From assembly GCA_965199705.1 (NCBI GenBank), contig OZ241359.1, positions 868,001 through 932,000 on the forward strand: a stretch of DNA of 64,000 nucleotides. The letters run 5' to 3'. The DNA is from Azophilus sp965199705. Lineage in GTDB: Bacteria > Pseudomonadota > Gammaproteobacteria > Pseudomonadales > Azotimanducaceae. A model generated the notes under the pieces. That model searched no databases and was not told where the DNA came from. It worked only from the letters and a program-made list of their open reading frames with translations. Shown here in pieces: positions 32,791 to 42,138 of the stretch (its first letter is position 1; every line of letters begins with the position of its first letter). The translations under genes were made by a program, and so were the position numbers.

Positions 32791-35790
32791 ATGACTGATG
32801 TCCGCCTGATTGAGCGCTGGCTGCCGATTGCGGCGTTGGGCGAGGAGAGCGTTCGCGAGCGGCGATCCATGACTGCGCTGCCGCCCACCTACTACCTCCA
32901 CGTCTGGTGGGCGCGGCGGCCGCTGGTGGCGTCCCGCGCGGCGATTCTGGCTTCACTGCTGCCGGCGGATGCGGACCGGGAGAAGTTTCTGCATGTGCTG
33001 GGGATTCATGGGGACCCCGTGGCTACCCGCCAGCGGCTCGATACTGCGAAGCGTACTGGAGAGAATCTTGGTCCGAGCCCCTACGGATATCCAAGAGCGT
33101 TCGCTTATTCGCCGAGTCGCGAAGAAATTGCGTGGGTCGATTCTCTCTTGGCCAAGCCAAACGGCCCCAAGGTTCTGGACCCCACCGCTGGCGGCGGCAG
33201 TATTCCAATAGAAGTTGGGCGCCTTGGCCTGACAGCATATTCCAACGATTTGAACTCGGTGGCGGCCCTTGTCTTACACGCGACGGCGGACTGGCCAGCG
33301 CGTCACGGGTCAGGAGTGCTCGACGAGTTCAAGGATCTGGCGCGTTGTTTCGTTGGCCAAGCGGAACCAAAGTACCAACAGATTTTTCCTGCCGAACCGG
33401 AAGACACCCGGATAGACGGCTACCTCTGTGCCCGCACTATCACCTGCCCCTTCTGCGCTGGGCTGGTTCCACTCTCCCCCAACTGGCGGTTGGCGGCGGA
33501 CGGAACCGGGGTGCGGCTGCGGCCTGAGTTTGGGGACGGGCCAATGTCGGAGGGTCGGGTCTGTTCGTTCGAGATTGTCGGGAAGGCGACTGAGCAATCG
33601 GCAGGCACAGTGTCCCGGGGTGATGGGAACTGCCCCTGGTCCGATTGCGGGCGCATCATCGACGGTGACGAGATCAAGCGTCAGGCCCAGGCTGGCGAGA
33701 TGGGCGAGCAGCTCTATGCCATCGTCTTCAAGCGGCGCGTGGAGCGCTTTCTCAAATCGGGGAAACAAGGCAAGCCGAGGTGGGTGCGCGGTTACCGTGC
33801 GCCGGCGCCGGAGGACGACAACAGCGCGGCGATCGCCGCCCGACTGGCCGAGAAACTTCCAGAGTGGGAAGCGCTGGACATAGTGCCCAGTGAGCGTTTC
33901 CCAACGAACAGCAATGACGACCGCCCCATCCAATACGGGATGCCGCTTTGGCGCGATCTCTTCTCCCCGCGGCAACTGCTCTGCCACGGCACAAGCGTTG
34001 AAGTGTTTCGGGAAATGCTGGAAGCTGACCGGGCGAATGGCGAGCTGACCGAGGTGCGCAAGGCGGCGTATGGGTATCTGGCGTTGTCGCTGGACAAGCT
34101 GCTGAACTACAACTCTCGGATGACCCGTTGGCACTCCAAGCGCGAAGTTCTGCTAGGGGCTTTCGACCGTCATGACTTTTCGTTCAAATGGTCCTACGCT
34201 GAGATGGCCTCTCTCGTGGTCGGTCTTGGTTACGACTGGGCCATCGGGCAAACCGCCAAGTGCATCAAGGAACTCATCGCCCTCGTCCGCCCCGGAACGG
34301 CAGACGCCGACCTCCTTTCCGACTCAACCACCACCGCCCCACCGCCCATCAGCATCACCTGCAAACCCGGCGACAGCCTGGATCATCTTGAGAACAACAG
34401 TATCGACGCTGTGGTCATGGACCCGCCCTACTACGACAACGTCATGTACGCCGAACTCTCGGATTTCTTCTACGTCTGGCTGAAGCGCACGGCAGGGTAC
34501 GTGTTCCCCGAGCTCTTTCGCCGCCAGCTAACCGACAAGGACAACGAGGCGGTGGCCAATCCTGCCCGCTTCCAGGGCGAAAAAGGCGCCAAGGCGCTGG
34601 CGGGTCGAGACTATCAGCAGCGCATGGCCTCCATCTTTGCCGAGTGCCGCCGGGTGCTCAAAGCCAACGGCATCATGACCCTGATGTTCACCCACAAGGC
34701 CACCGGCGCCTGGGATGCGCTCACCGCTGGCCTGATGGAAGCGGGCTTCGCCATCACCGCCTCCTGGCCGGTCAACACGGAAGCCGAAGGCAGCCTGCAC
34801 ATCCGCGACAAGGCAGCCGCCAACAGCACCGTGTTTCTGGTGTGCCGCCCCCGGGGGGCGGAGCGATCAGCGCCCCAGGACGCGCCCGGTGGATTGGCGC
34901 TGCGCGAGCTTCGGGCCGAATACACTGTCGCCAATGAAGAGGCCACGCCCGTTTACTGGGAGGACGTGGAGCCGCAAGTGGCCAAGGCGGTGCGCCAGCG
35001 GGTTGGCGACTTTCAGAAGGCGGGCATCTCCGGCGTCGATCTCTATCTGGCCTCCTTCGGCCCGGCGCTGGAGGAGTTCTCCCGCCATTGGCCGCTGAAG
35101 CGCGGCACACCACGGGAAATGCCGCCGGAACGCCGCAGGCGGCGGCAGCAAGTGCCGTTCGAGGGCGCTTGGGACCCTTATGCAGCAACGCCGGAGGACG
35201 CCCTGGACGCTGCCCGCCGCGAGGTCAAGCGCTGGCGGCTTGAACAGTTGACGCAGATGAAGGCGGACGCAGACCTGGACGCGCCCACTGCCTTCTTCGT
35301 GCTCGCCTGGGATGCCTTCAAAGCGCCCACCTTCTCCTACGACGAAGCGCTGCGGCTGGCGCGCGCGGTGGGCGCCGATCTCGACCGGGAGATAGTGGGG
35401 CGTCTGGCCCTGAAGAAAGGCAGCAACCTCACGCTGTGGGACAGTGCGCAACGGGCAGCCAAGGGGGCGCTGGGGCCAGCGGACGGCTCCCGCGGGATGA
35501 TTGACGCCCTGCATCAAGCGGCAAACCGCGCCCGCTCGCGCACTCTGGAAGCGGCCCAGTCACTGCTTGCCGCCGCCTTCGTGGACCAAGACCCACGCTT
35601 CATGGCCGCTCTCAAGGCGGTGCTGGAAGTGTTGCCGCTTTCAAGCACCTTCACGGGCGTTGACCTGAAGGGCGAGGCACAGGCAGCCAGCAGCGATTTT
35701 GATGCCCTGTACAAGCTGAGACGCCTCGCCTACCGCGACCGAGTTGAAGAACCGGAACAGCTCAAGCTGTGGCGCGAAGATGACAGATAG
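32791..35790 (+). CDS. DUF1156 (COG1743) adenine-specific DNA methyltransferase with Zn ribbon
   Basis: 999 residues from ATG 32791. The N-terminus has the DUF1156 signature IERWLPIAALGEESVRER and YYLHVWWARRPL. The methylase fold is split: SAM motif VLDPTAGGGSIPIEVGRL near residue 128, catalytic motif DPPYYDNVMYAELSDFFY near 543. A zinc-ribbon insertion starts around residue 215 (TCPFCAGLVPL and CPWSDCG). This is the DNA-modifying arm of the DUF499/DUF1156/helicase system, and it marks host DNA or blocks a target. Placed two bases before the PLD-helicase gene but 8.4 kb from the DUF499 pair. Confidence 0.93.
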   Translation: MTDVRLIERWLPIAALGEESVRERRSMTALPPTYYLHVWWARRPLVASRAAILASLLPADADREKFLHVLGIHGDPVATRQRLDTAKRTGENLGPSPYGYPRAFAYSPSREEIAWVDSLLAKPNGPKVLDPTAGGGSIPIEVGRLGLTAYSNDLNSVAALVLHATADWPARHGSGVLDEFKDLARCFVGQAEPKYQQIFPAEPEDTRIDGYLCARTITCPFCAGLVPLSPNWRLAADGTGVRLRPEFGDGPMSEGRVCSFEIVGKATEQSAGTVSRGDGNCPWSDCGRIIDGDEIKRQAQAGEMGEQLYAIVFKRRVERFLKSGKQGKPRWVRGYRAPAPEDDNSAAIAARLAEKLPEWEALDIVPSERFPTNSNDDRPIQYGMPLWRDLFSPRQLLCHGTSVEVFREMLEADRANGELTEVRKAAYGYLALSLDKLLNYNSRMTRWHSKREVLLGAFDRHDFSFKWSYAEMASLVVGLGYDWAIGQTAKCIKELIALVRPGTADADLLSDSTTTAPPPISITCKPGDSLDHLENNSIDAVVMDPPYYDNVMYAELSDFFYVWLKRTAGYVFPELFRRQLTDKDNEAVANPARFQGEKGAKALAGRDYQQRMASIFAECRRVLKANGIMTLMFTHKATGAWDALTAGLMEAGFAITASWPVNTEAEGSLHIRDKAAANSTVFLVCRPRGAERSAPQDAPGGLALRELRAEYTVANEEATPVYWEDVEPQVAKAVRQRVGDFQKAGISGVDLYLASFGPALEEFSRHWPLKRGTPREMPPERRRRRQQVPFEGAWDPYAATPEDALDAARREVKRWRLEQLTQMKADADLDAPTAFFVLAWDAFKAPTFSYDEALRLARAVGADLDREIVGRLALKKGSNLTLWDSAQRAAKGALGPADGSRGMIDALHQAANRARSRTLEAAQSLLAAAFVDQDPRFMAALKAVLEVLPLSSTFTGVDLKGEAQAASSDFDALYKLRRLAYRDRVEEPEQLKLWREDDR

Positions 35791-35792
35791 CC

Positions 35793-38700
35793 ATGCTCCG
35801 GGAACGCAACTGGCAATACAAATACACCTTCGAAGACGGCGGTCTGGTCCAGCGCTTCTACGTCCCGGCGCTTGAGGACGCGGAACGCTACGACCGGCTG
35901 ACGGGCTATTTCAACGCGGGCGCCCTGGCGCTGGCGGCGCGGGGTATCGAAGGCCTGGTGCACAACCAGGGCAAAATGCGCCTGGTCGTCGGCTGCACGC
36001 TGCAAGCACCGGAGGTCGAGGCAATCATGCGCGGCGAGGCGCTGCGCGCCCAGGTCGAGCGGCATCTGGCCGACCTGCCCCTCGCACCGCCGGACCAGGA
36101 AACACACGATGCTCTGGAACTCCTGGCGTGGATGATCGCGCGCGGTTTTCTCGACGTGAAAGTTGCTGTGCCCTGTGACGGAGACCGCAATCCAATTCCG
36201 GATGACGCCCTGTTTCACGAGAAGACGGGCACTGTGGAAGACCGGTCCGGCGACCGAATCGCTTGGACCGGCAGCCTGAACGAAACCGTCGCTGGCTGGC
36301 GGCAAAACTGGGAGAGCATCAGCGTCCACACCAGTTGGGGGCCGGAGCCGGGCCGGGTGGATGCGGAGGAGGCCAGCTTCCTGCGGCTGTGGCAGGGCGA
36401 AGCGCCGCGTCTGATCGTGCTGGACGTGCCCACGGTGGCGCGCGACGACCTGCTGCGCTTCAAGCCGAAGACGGGTTTGCCCACTCGCCTGGCTCCGAAA
36501 CCAGCGGAGGAACACTCGAAATCCCCGCCGTCGAAGCGAGAGAAACCGCCGCCGCCGGAGGCAAGCCAAACGCCCCCGCCAGCTGACGATCTACGCCAGC
36601 GTGTGTGGTCGTTCATCCAGGCCGCGCCCGCCCTGCCTGGCGGCGAAGGCGTGGGCGAAGCCACTGCCGGGGTTGAACCCTGGCCGCATCAGAGCAAGGT
36701 GTTCCAGAATCTGTGCCGAACCTGGCCGCCCAGGCTGTTGATCGCTGACGAGGTGGGTCTCGGCAAGACCATCCAGGCTGGTATGTTCCTGCGCCAGGCG
36801 TGGCTCGCGGGGTGCGCCAAGCGCATCCTCATCCTCACGCCCAAGGCCGTGCTCCGCCAATGGCAGATCGAGCTGCGGGAGAAATTCAATCTCAATTGGC
36901 CGATTTATGACGATGGCAAGTTGCTGCGCTACCCGTCGCCAGCGTTGCGCGGGCGCAATGAACGCGAAGTCGGGCGCGATGGCTGGCGTCGCGAGCCGGT
37001 GCTGATTGCTTCGAGTCATCTGATGCGCCGAACTGATCGGGCGGCGGACCTGCTGGAGAAGACCGACCCTTGGGATCTGGTGGTGCTGGACGAAGCCCAT
37101 CACGCCCGCAGGCGCGCTGCGGGCAGCCAGAAGGAGGGCGGCCCCAACGCCCTGCTTGCGTTGATGCAGGGTTTGAAGGAGAGATCACAGGGGTTGCTGC
37201 TGCTGACCGCGACGCCGATGCAGGTAAATCCGGTCGAGGTCTGGGATCTGCTCAACCTGCTTGGGTTGCCGCCGGAGTGGAACGAGCGTGCGTTCCTGGA
37301 GTATTTCGAGGACATTGAGCAATCGGGATATTCGGAGGGTGCGACGGAGCGCGTGGAGCGCATGGCCGCGTTGTTTCGGGCAACCGAGTCGGCCTACGGG
37401 CAGGTGGTCGCCACCGATGCGCAGCGGCTCGGCGAACTTTCCCGGCTGAAGGCCAACAAGGTCCTGCGTGCGCTGCGCGACACAGCCAGCATTCCGCGCC
37501 GCCAGCTGGATCCCGCAGAGCGGCGGGCGGCCCTCGGCATCATGCGGGCCAACACGCCGGTCAAGCGACTGATTTCCCGGCACACGCGCACGCTGCTGCG
37601 GCGCTACATCGACGAAGGTCGTCTGAGTGCGCCCATCGCCAAGCGTGAGGTCCAGGATCGCTTTCTGCCCATGACGGCCCCGGAGCGGGCGATCTACGAG
37701 GCGGTAGAGGACTACATCGCCAACGCCTACAGCCAGGCCAGCGATCGGGAACGCTCCGCCGTCGGCTTCGTCATGACGATCTACCGTCGCCGGCTCGCCA
37801 GCAGCTTCGCGGCGCTGCGCGAAACGCTGTGCAAACGCCGGAACGCCATCGACCAGCCAGCGCGGATGGCCTTCCTCGAAGAAGACTTGCCGGATGACGA
37901 AGCGGTGGATGAAGTCATCGACAGGGACGAGGCCGAAGACCTTGAGCGTGAAGCCCTGGCCAGGGAGCAAAAGGCCGAAATCGACCGTCTGCTTACCGCC
38001 ATCGCCCAGCTACCGCCGGACAGCAAGCTCGGCGCACTGCGGGAAACGCTTCACGACCTGCGCCGCCGCGACCGGCAGGCAATGGTGTTCACGCAATACA
38101 CGGACAGCATGGACTTCCTGCGCCAGGCGCTTGTGGCGGACGGTGATTGGAAGCTGGTTTGTTTCTCCGGGCGCGGCGGCGAGATTGCTGAAGGCGGTGA
38201 ATGGCGCAATATCGGCAGGGACGAAGTGAAGCGCCGCTTTCGCGACGGCGAGGCGGACATCCTGCTGTGTACGGATGCGGCTGCGGAAGGCCTGAACTTT
38301 CAGTTCTGCGGCGCCCTGGTCAACTACGACATGCCTTGGAACCCCATGCGGGTGGAGCAGCGCATCGGGCGCATCGACCGGCTCGGGCAGCGCTTCGCGG
38401 CCATCCGCATCGTCAACTTGCACTACGAGGACACGGTGGAGACGGACATCTACCGGGTGCTTCGGGAGCGGATCGGCTTGTTTGAATCCGTGGTGGGCAA
38501 CCTGCAGCCCATACTGGCCAAGCTGCCGCGCACCATCTCGCAAACCGCGCTGGATGGCAGCGGCTCGGATCAACGCCGCCGAGAAAACCTGGTTGCCGAG
38601 ATCAAGCGGGACACGACCGAGCTGGAAAGCGCGGGCTTCGACATAGACGCCGTGACGGCGGACGACCTGACGCTGCTCAAGCAGACGCCGCCCAACGTCA

Positions 38701-38975
38701 CGATGGCGGATCTGGACAGGATCATCGGTGCACCCGCCCTCATGCCGCCCGGCGTCAAAATCCAGCCCTTGGGACCCCGGGAGTACAGCCTTCAAGCGCC
38801 TGGCATGAGCGAATCGGTGCGGGTGACCACGGACCCTGAGTACTTCAGTGAACACACCGAAAGCGTGGAGCTTTGGTCGCCGGGCAACCCGCTGTTTGAA
38901 CCACCGGAGGTAGCCCCGACCCGGCAAGCGTTTGAGCCGCAGACGACCTTGTGCGACATTCTCGACGGCGATTGA
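35793..38975 (+). CDS. PLD-type nuclease/SNF2 helicase fusion
   Basis: 1060 residues. The N-terminal ~160 residues are a phospholipase D-like nuclease domain with the HxK pair (HEKTG) and GSLNET near residue 142-165. A Pro-rich linker (about 225-270) follows. Then a superfamily 2 SNF2/HepA-like helicase: Walker A ADEVGLGKTIQAGM near 322, DEAH box VVLDEAHHARR near 432, TATPMQVNPVE, and the C-terminal QRIGRIDRLGQRF arginine motif. It probably moves along and cuts DNA that lacks the methyl mark. It forms an operon with DUF1156. This two-gene arm is the right border of the island. Confidence 0.93.
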   Translation: MLRERNWQYKYTFEDGGLVQRFYVPALEDAERYDRLTGYFNAGALALAARGIEGLVHNQGKMRLVVGCTLQAPEVEAIMRGEALRAQVERHLADLPLAPPDQETHDALELLAWMIARGFLDVKVAVPCDGDRNPIPDDALFHEKTGTVEDRSGDRIAWTGSLNETVAGWRQNWESISVHTSWGPEPGRVDAEEASFLRLWQGEAPRLIVLDVPTVARDDLLRFKPKTGLPTRLAPKPAEEHSKSPPSKREKPPPPEASQTPPPADDLRQRVWSFIQAAPALPGGEGVGEATAGVEPWPHQSKVFQNLCRTWPPRLLIADEVGLGKTIQAGMFLRQAWLAGCAKRILILTPKAVLRQWQIELREKFNLNWPIYDDGKLLRYPSPALRGRNEREVGRDGWRREPVLIASSHLMRRTDRAADLLEKTDPWDLVVLDEAHHARRRAAGSQKEGGPNALLALMQGLKERSQGLLLLTATPMQVNPVEVWDLLNLLGLPPEWNERAFLEYFEDIEQSGYSEGATERVERMAALFRATESAYGQVVATDAQRLGELSRLKANKVLRALRDTASIPRRQLDPAERRAALGIMRANTPVKRLISRHTRTLLRRYIDEGRLSAPIAKREVQDRFLPMTAPERAIYEAVEDYIANAYSQASDRERSAVGFVMTIYRRRLASSFAALRETLCKRRNAIDQPARMAFLEEDLPDDEAVDEVIDRDEAEDLEREALAREQKAEIDRLLTAIAQLPPDSKLGALRETLHDLRRRDRQAMVFTQYTDSMDFLRQALVADGDWKLVCFSGRGGEIAEGGEWRNIGRDEVKRRFRDGEADILLCTDAAAEGLNFQFCGALVNYDMPWNPMRVEQRIGRIDRLGQRFAAIRIVNLHYEDTVETDIYRVLRERIGLFESVVGNLQPILAKLPRTISQTALDGSGSDQRRRENLVAEIKRDTTELESAGFDIDAVTADDLTLLKQTPPNVTMADLDRIIGAPALMPPGVKIQPLGPREYSLQAPGMSESVRVTTDPEYFSEHTESVELWSPGNPLFEPPEVAPTRQAFEPQTTLCDILDGD

Positions 38976-39152
38976 CGTTTCAGGGTCGATGCAGGGCACG
39001 AACTTCATACCTGCTTTCTTTGGCCCCATCGGGGAACTCGGCTGGTCTGGTCAGATCAACCTGGATATGGTCACCCATCTGGCGCTTTCTGCCCTTTGCT
39101 ATCGCATAGCCAGCGCTTTGGCGCCATGCTGGATCACAGCCTGGAGCACTCT

Positions 39153-39181
39153 ACCTGGCGCGTCCCGATTGCGCGCCAGGT
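39153..39181. terminator. Strong hairpin between the helicase and fhs (convergent)
   Basis: A ten-base perfect stem (ACCTGGCGCG at 39153-39162, CGCGCCAGGT at 39172-39181) with a nine-base loop lies 19 bases past the fhs stop on the minus strand, in the 224-base gap between convergent genes. There is no T-run. Its place and strength fit a bidirectional terminator; nothing else is recognisable in 38976-39199. Confidence 0.5.
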
Positions 39182-39199
39182 CACGGGACCTCAGGGCAC

Positions 39200-40852
39200 T
39201 CAGGTGCTCAGGATGCCGGTGATCTCGCCGGTTGCCTCGTCAAGGTCGATGTCGAATGCGTTGGGATGCATCGGCAGGCCGGGCAGGGTGTTGATGTTGC
39301 CGGCCAGGGTCACGATCTGCCGCGCGCCGGCCTGAATGCGCAGTTCCCGAATCGGCAATGTGTGCCCCGTGGGTACATTGAGCAGTTCCGGGCGTGCAGA
39401 CACAGACAGGTGGGTCTTGGCCATGCACACCGGGTGGTTCCAGCCGAGCTCGGCGAATTGCGCTGCCGTGTCGCGGGTTTTCGGTCCCCATTCGATGGTG
39501 TCGGCTTGATAGATAACCTCGGCGATGCGGGCTACCTTGTCGGTCAGCGGCTCGTTGTCCGAGTAGAGCAGTTTCACGTCCGTGTCATCCCGGTTCACGG
39601 CTTCCCAGGTGGCAGCCGCCAGATCGCGCATGCCGCTGCCGCCGGCGGCGAATCCATCCGCTTCGGCAACGGCAACGGCGCCGGCCTCGTGCGCGGCATC
39701 GGCGGCGGCCTTCAGTTCTTCGCGTGTGTCCGAAGGGAAACGGTTGAGCGCCACCACGGCTGGCAAGCCATACAGGCCGACGATGCGGATGGCGTTGGCC
39801 AGGTTCTCCGCGCCCCTTTGCACGGCGCTGACGTTGGCGTCCTCAAGCCTGTTCCGCGCCACGCCGCCATGCCACTTGAGGCCGCGAAGCGTTGCCACGA
39901 CGACTGCCGCATCCGGCGCTACCCCGCCTTGCCGCAGCTTGATGTCCATGAATTTCTCGAAGCCAAGGTCGGCCCCGAAGCCGGCCTCGGTGATGGTGAG
40001 GTCCGCGCAGTTCACCGCCAGCCGGTCGGCCAGTATGGAGTTGCAGCCGTGTGCGATGTTGCCGAAGGGTCCCATGTGTACGAACGCTGGTTGGCCTTCG
40101 CGGGTCTGCACCAGATTGGGCTTTACGGCGTCTCGCAGGAGCGCCATCAGCGCCCCTGTGCCGCCTATGTCTCGGGCCCGCACCGGGCCGCCGTGACCGT
40201 TCCAGCCGACAACGATGTCGCCGAGGCGCTGGCGCAGGTCCGCATAGCCGGAAGACAGCGCAATGATTGCCATGATCTCGGAAGCGGCGGAGATGTCGAA
40301 CCTGCCCTCGCGCATGGGGCCGTTGATCGGGCCGCCGACGCCGGTGATGATCTGGCGCAGCGCCCGGTCTTCGGCATCGGTGACCCGTCGCCAAGTGATG
40401 CGGTCGAAGGCGAGGTCTCGGGCGACTCCCCGGTGCGCGGCATTGTCCGTCATTGCCGCGAGCAGGTTGTGCGCGGATTGAATGGCGTGGAAATCGCCGG
40501 TGAAGTGCAGATTGATCTCTTCCGCCGGCTGCACCGTGGCGCGTCCACCGCCAGTGCCGCCTCCCTTGTGTCCGAACACCGGGCCGAGAGACGGTTGGCG
40601 CATGGTGAGGGCCGGCCTCAGGCCGATGCGTGCAAGCCCCTGGGTCAGGCCCACGGCGACTGTGGTCTTGCCTTCGCCGGCCGGCGTCGGGGTGATCGCT
40701 GTCACCACGGCCAGCTTGCCTGGCCTGGGTTTCTCCGGGAAGGCCTCCAGAGGCACCTTGGCCTTGTATGGGCCGTAGAGTTCCAGCGCCTCGTGGGCCA
40801 GGCCGGCCTGGCCCGCTATATCACTGATTGGTCGCAGTTTCTGCTGTCCCAT
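39200..40852 (-). CDS. fhs: Formate-tetrahydrofolate ligase
   Basis: Makes 10-formyl-THF from formate, ATP and THF, or works in reverse to release formate and ATP. 550 residues from the ATG at 40852 (GAGG seven bases upstream; a GTG two codons earlier is possible). The P-loop TPAGEGKTTVAVGL and the signature FGHKGGGTGGGRATV are clear, with FTGDFHAIQSAHNLLAA following. It is divergent from the GlxA-type regulator and the MttB-family gene, which suggests that methyl groups removed by MttB are carried on folate and oxidised to formate, with ATP recovered here (inference). Confidence 0.97.
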   Translation of the reverse strand: MGQQKLRPISDIAGQAGLAHEALELYGPYKAKVPLEAFPEKPRPGKLAVVTAITPTPAGEGKTTVAVGLTQGLARIGLRPALTMRQPSLGPVFGHKGGGTGGGRATVQPAEEINLHFTGDFHAIQSAHNLLAAMTDNAAHRGVARDLAFDRITWRRVTDAEDRALRQIITGVGGPINGPMREGRFDISAASEIMAIIALSSGYADLRQRLGDIVVGWNGHGGPVRARDIGGTGALMALLRDAVKPNLVQTREGQPAFVHMGPFGNIAHGCNSILADRLAVNCADLTITEAGFGADLGFEKFMDIKLRQGGVAPDAAVVVATLRGLKWHGGVARNRLEDANVSAVQRGAENLANAIRIVGLYGLPAVVALNRFPSDTREELKAAADAAHEAGAVAVAEADGFAAGGSGMRDLAAATWEAVNRDDTDVKLLYSDNEPLTDKVARIAEVIYQADTIEWGPKTRDTAAQFAELGWNHPVCMAKTHLSVSARPELLNVPTGHTLPIRELRIQAGARQIVTLAGNINTLPGLPMHPNAFDIDLDEATGEITGILST

Positions 40853-40986
40853 ATCCACGCCTCATCTCCGGTTGGAAGCACGCGGCACGACGCCGTTCCC
40901 GGAGAATTCCAGAACGGCGAGAAGCTGTCAGACTGAACCGGCGCAGGCAAGGTGTCAATTTGTTGCGATGTTGCTTCAAGCGCAAG

Positions 40987-41014
40987 GTCGCATGTGCTAA
41001 AAGGCATGTCGCAT
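40987..41014. promoter_or_regulatory. Direct-repeat operator candidate in the fhs/glxA intergenic region
   Basis: GTCGCAT occurs at 40987-40993 and again at 41008-41014, exactly 21 bases apart (two helical turns), with extra matches around it. This is the usual layout for an AraC-family dimer site. It lies between the divergent fhs start and the regulator GTG. Confidence 0.4.
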
Positions 41015-41052
41015 ATTCGGGTTCATGTCAGGTTTGAGGAGATCAGGCGAGG

Positions 41053-42030
41053 GTGTCCGACAGACCACTTGGATACGGGTTCCTGCTGACCCACGACTTC
41101 TCGCTCGTGGCCTTTTCATCGGCCGTCGAAACCCTGCGCATGGCCAACCGAACCTCCGGCCGGGATCTGTATAGATGGAGTCTCCTGTCGCTTGACGATC
41201 AACTGGTCCGTTCGAGCGCGGGCCTGACCGTGAAGCCGGATGGCCGGCTGGCGGAAGCAGCGCAACTCGACGGCGTCTTCGTCTGTTCCGGGGTGCATGC
41301 CGAGCAGCAATGGAGCCCGGAGCTAGGCGAATTCCTGAAACATCTTGCCGATTGTGGGCTATTGCTCGGCGGTCTGTGCACCGGTTCCTGGCAACTGGCC
41401 AAAGCCGGGGTGCTTGATGGCTATCGCTGCACCGTGCATTGGGAGCTTCTGGACCTGATGCGCGAGTTCTTCCCGCGCGTGCAGGTGCGCGATGAAGTGT
41501 TCGAGATCGACCGCGACCGATACACCTGCGCCGGCGGGACAGCGCCTCTGGACATGATGCTCTATCTGGTTGCCCGGCAGATGGGGCGGCCTGTGGCCCT
41601 GGCCATCTCCGAGCAGTTCATCGTGGACCGCATTCGCGACCTGGGAGAATCACAGGACGTGACTGTGCGCAACCGGTCGCCGGGCGCGCCTCGATATCTG
41701 GAGGACGCGGTGGCGCTGATGAAGAGCAATCTGCCGGAACGGTTGTTCGTCGGCGAGATCGCGGCCTATCTCAACCTGTCGCGGCGCCAGCTGGAACGCG
41801 CCTTCAAGCGTTACTTCAACGTATCGCCCAGTCAGTATTATCTGAACCTGCGCCTGGCCCGCGCCCGCAAGCTGCTGCGCGCCCCGGGCATGACCGTCCA
41901 GGGCGTGGCGAGGGTGGCGGGCTTCCGCTCGCCGCAGCATTTCAGCAAGTGCTACCATGACCACTTCAAGGTGCGGCCAATTGACGAACGCATTCGCGGC
42001 GGTGAGCCGCCGCTGGCGGGCTCGCAATGA
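41053..42030 (+). CDS. GlxA-family AraC-type transcriptional regulator
   Basis: 325 residues from a GTG start with GAGGAG about eleven bases upstream. The N-terminal two thirds form a DJ-1/PfpI-like (GATase1-like) domain: a nucleophile-elbow region LLGGLCTGSWQLAKAG and CAGGTAPLDMMLYL. The C-terminal ~110 residues carry two AraC helix-turn-helix motifs (GEIAAYLNLSRRQLERAFKR and VQGVARVAGFRSPQHFSKCY). GlxA-type regulators control methylamine, carnitine and betaine genes in many bacteria, which fits the MttB gene that follows. The direct repeats at 40987-41014 may be its site. Confidence 0.93.
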   Translation: MSDRPLGYGFLLTHDFSLVAFSSAVETLRMANRTSGRDLYRWSLLSLDDQLVRSSAGLTVKPDGRLAEAAQLDGVFVCSGVHAEQQWSPELGEFLKHLADCGLLLGGLCTGSWQLAKAGVLDGYRCTVHWELLDLMREFFPRVQVRDEVFEIDRDRYTCAGGTAPLDMMLYLVARQMGRPVALAISEQFIVDRIRDLGESQDVTVRNRSPGAPRYLEDAVALMKSNLPERLFVGEIAAYLNLSRRQLERAFKRYFNVSPSQYYLNLRLARARKLLRAPGMTVQGVARVAGFRSPQHFSKCYHDHFKVRPIDERIRGGEPPLAGSQ

Positions 42031-42036
42031 GGGCGG

Positions 42037-42138
42037 GTCTCAATCAGGAGGGTACGCCATGCCCGGATGATCCCGCGTATTTGGCCGGGGTCGAACGTCC
42101 CAACTGTCGCGTCTCAATCAGGAGGGTACGCCATGCCC
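42037..42138 (+). repeat. Tandem duplication of the mttB ribosome site and start codon
   Basis: A 28-base segment at 42037-42064, containing caatcaggagggtacgcc and ATGCCC, is repeated exactly at 42111-42138, 74 bases later; the match continues a few bases more with two changes. The second copy starts mttB. In the first copy the same ATG opens only ATG-CCC-GGA-TGA, out of frame with mttB, so it is a three-codon decoy or leader. Confidence 0.85.

Noticed and set aside
38932..39222. Small gene between the helicase and fhs
   Set aside because: The frame overlaps both neighbours, has no ribosome site and no recognisable family; the region is better explained by a convergent terminator.
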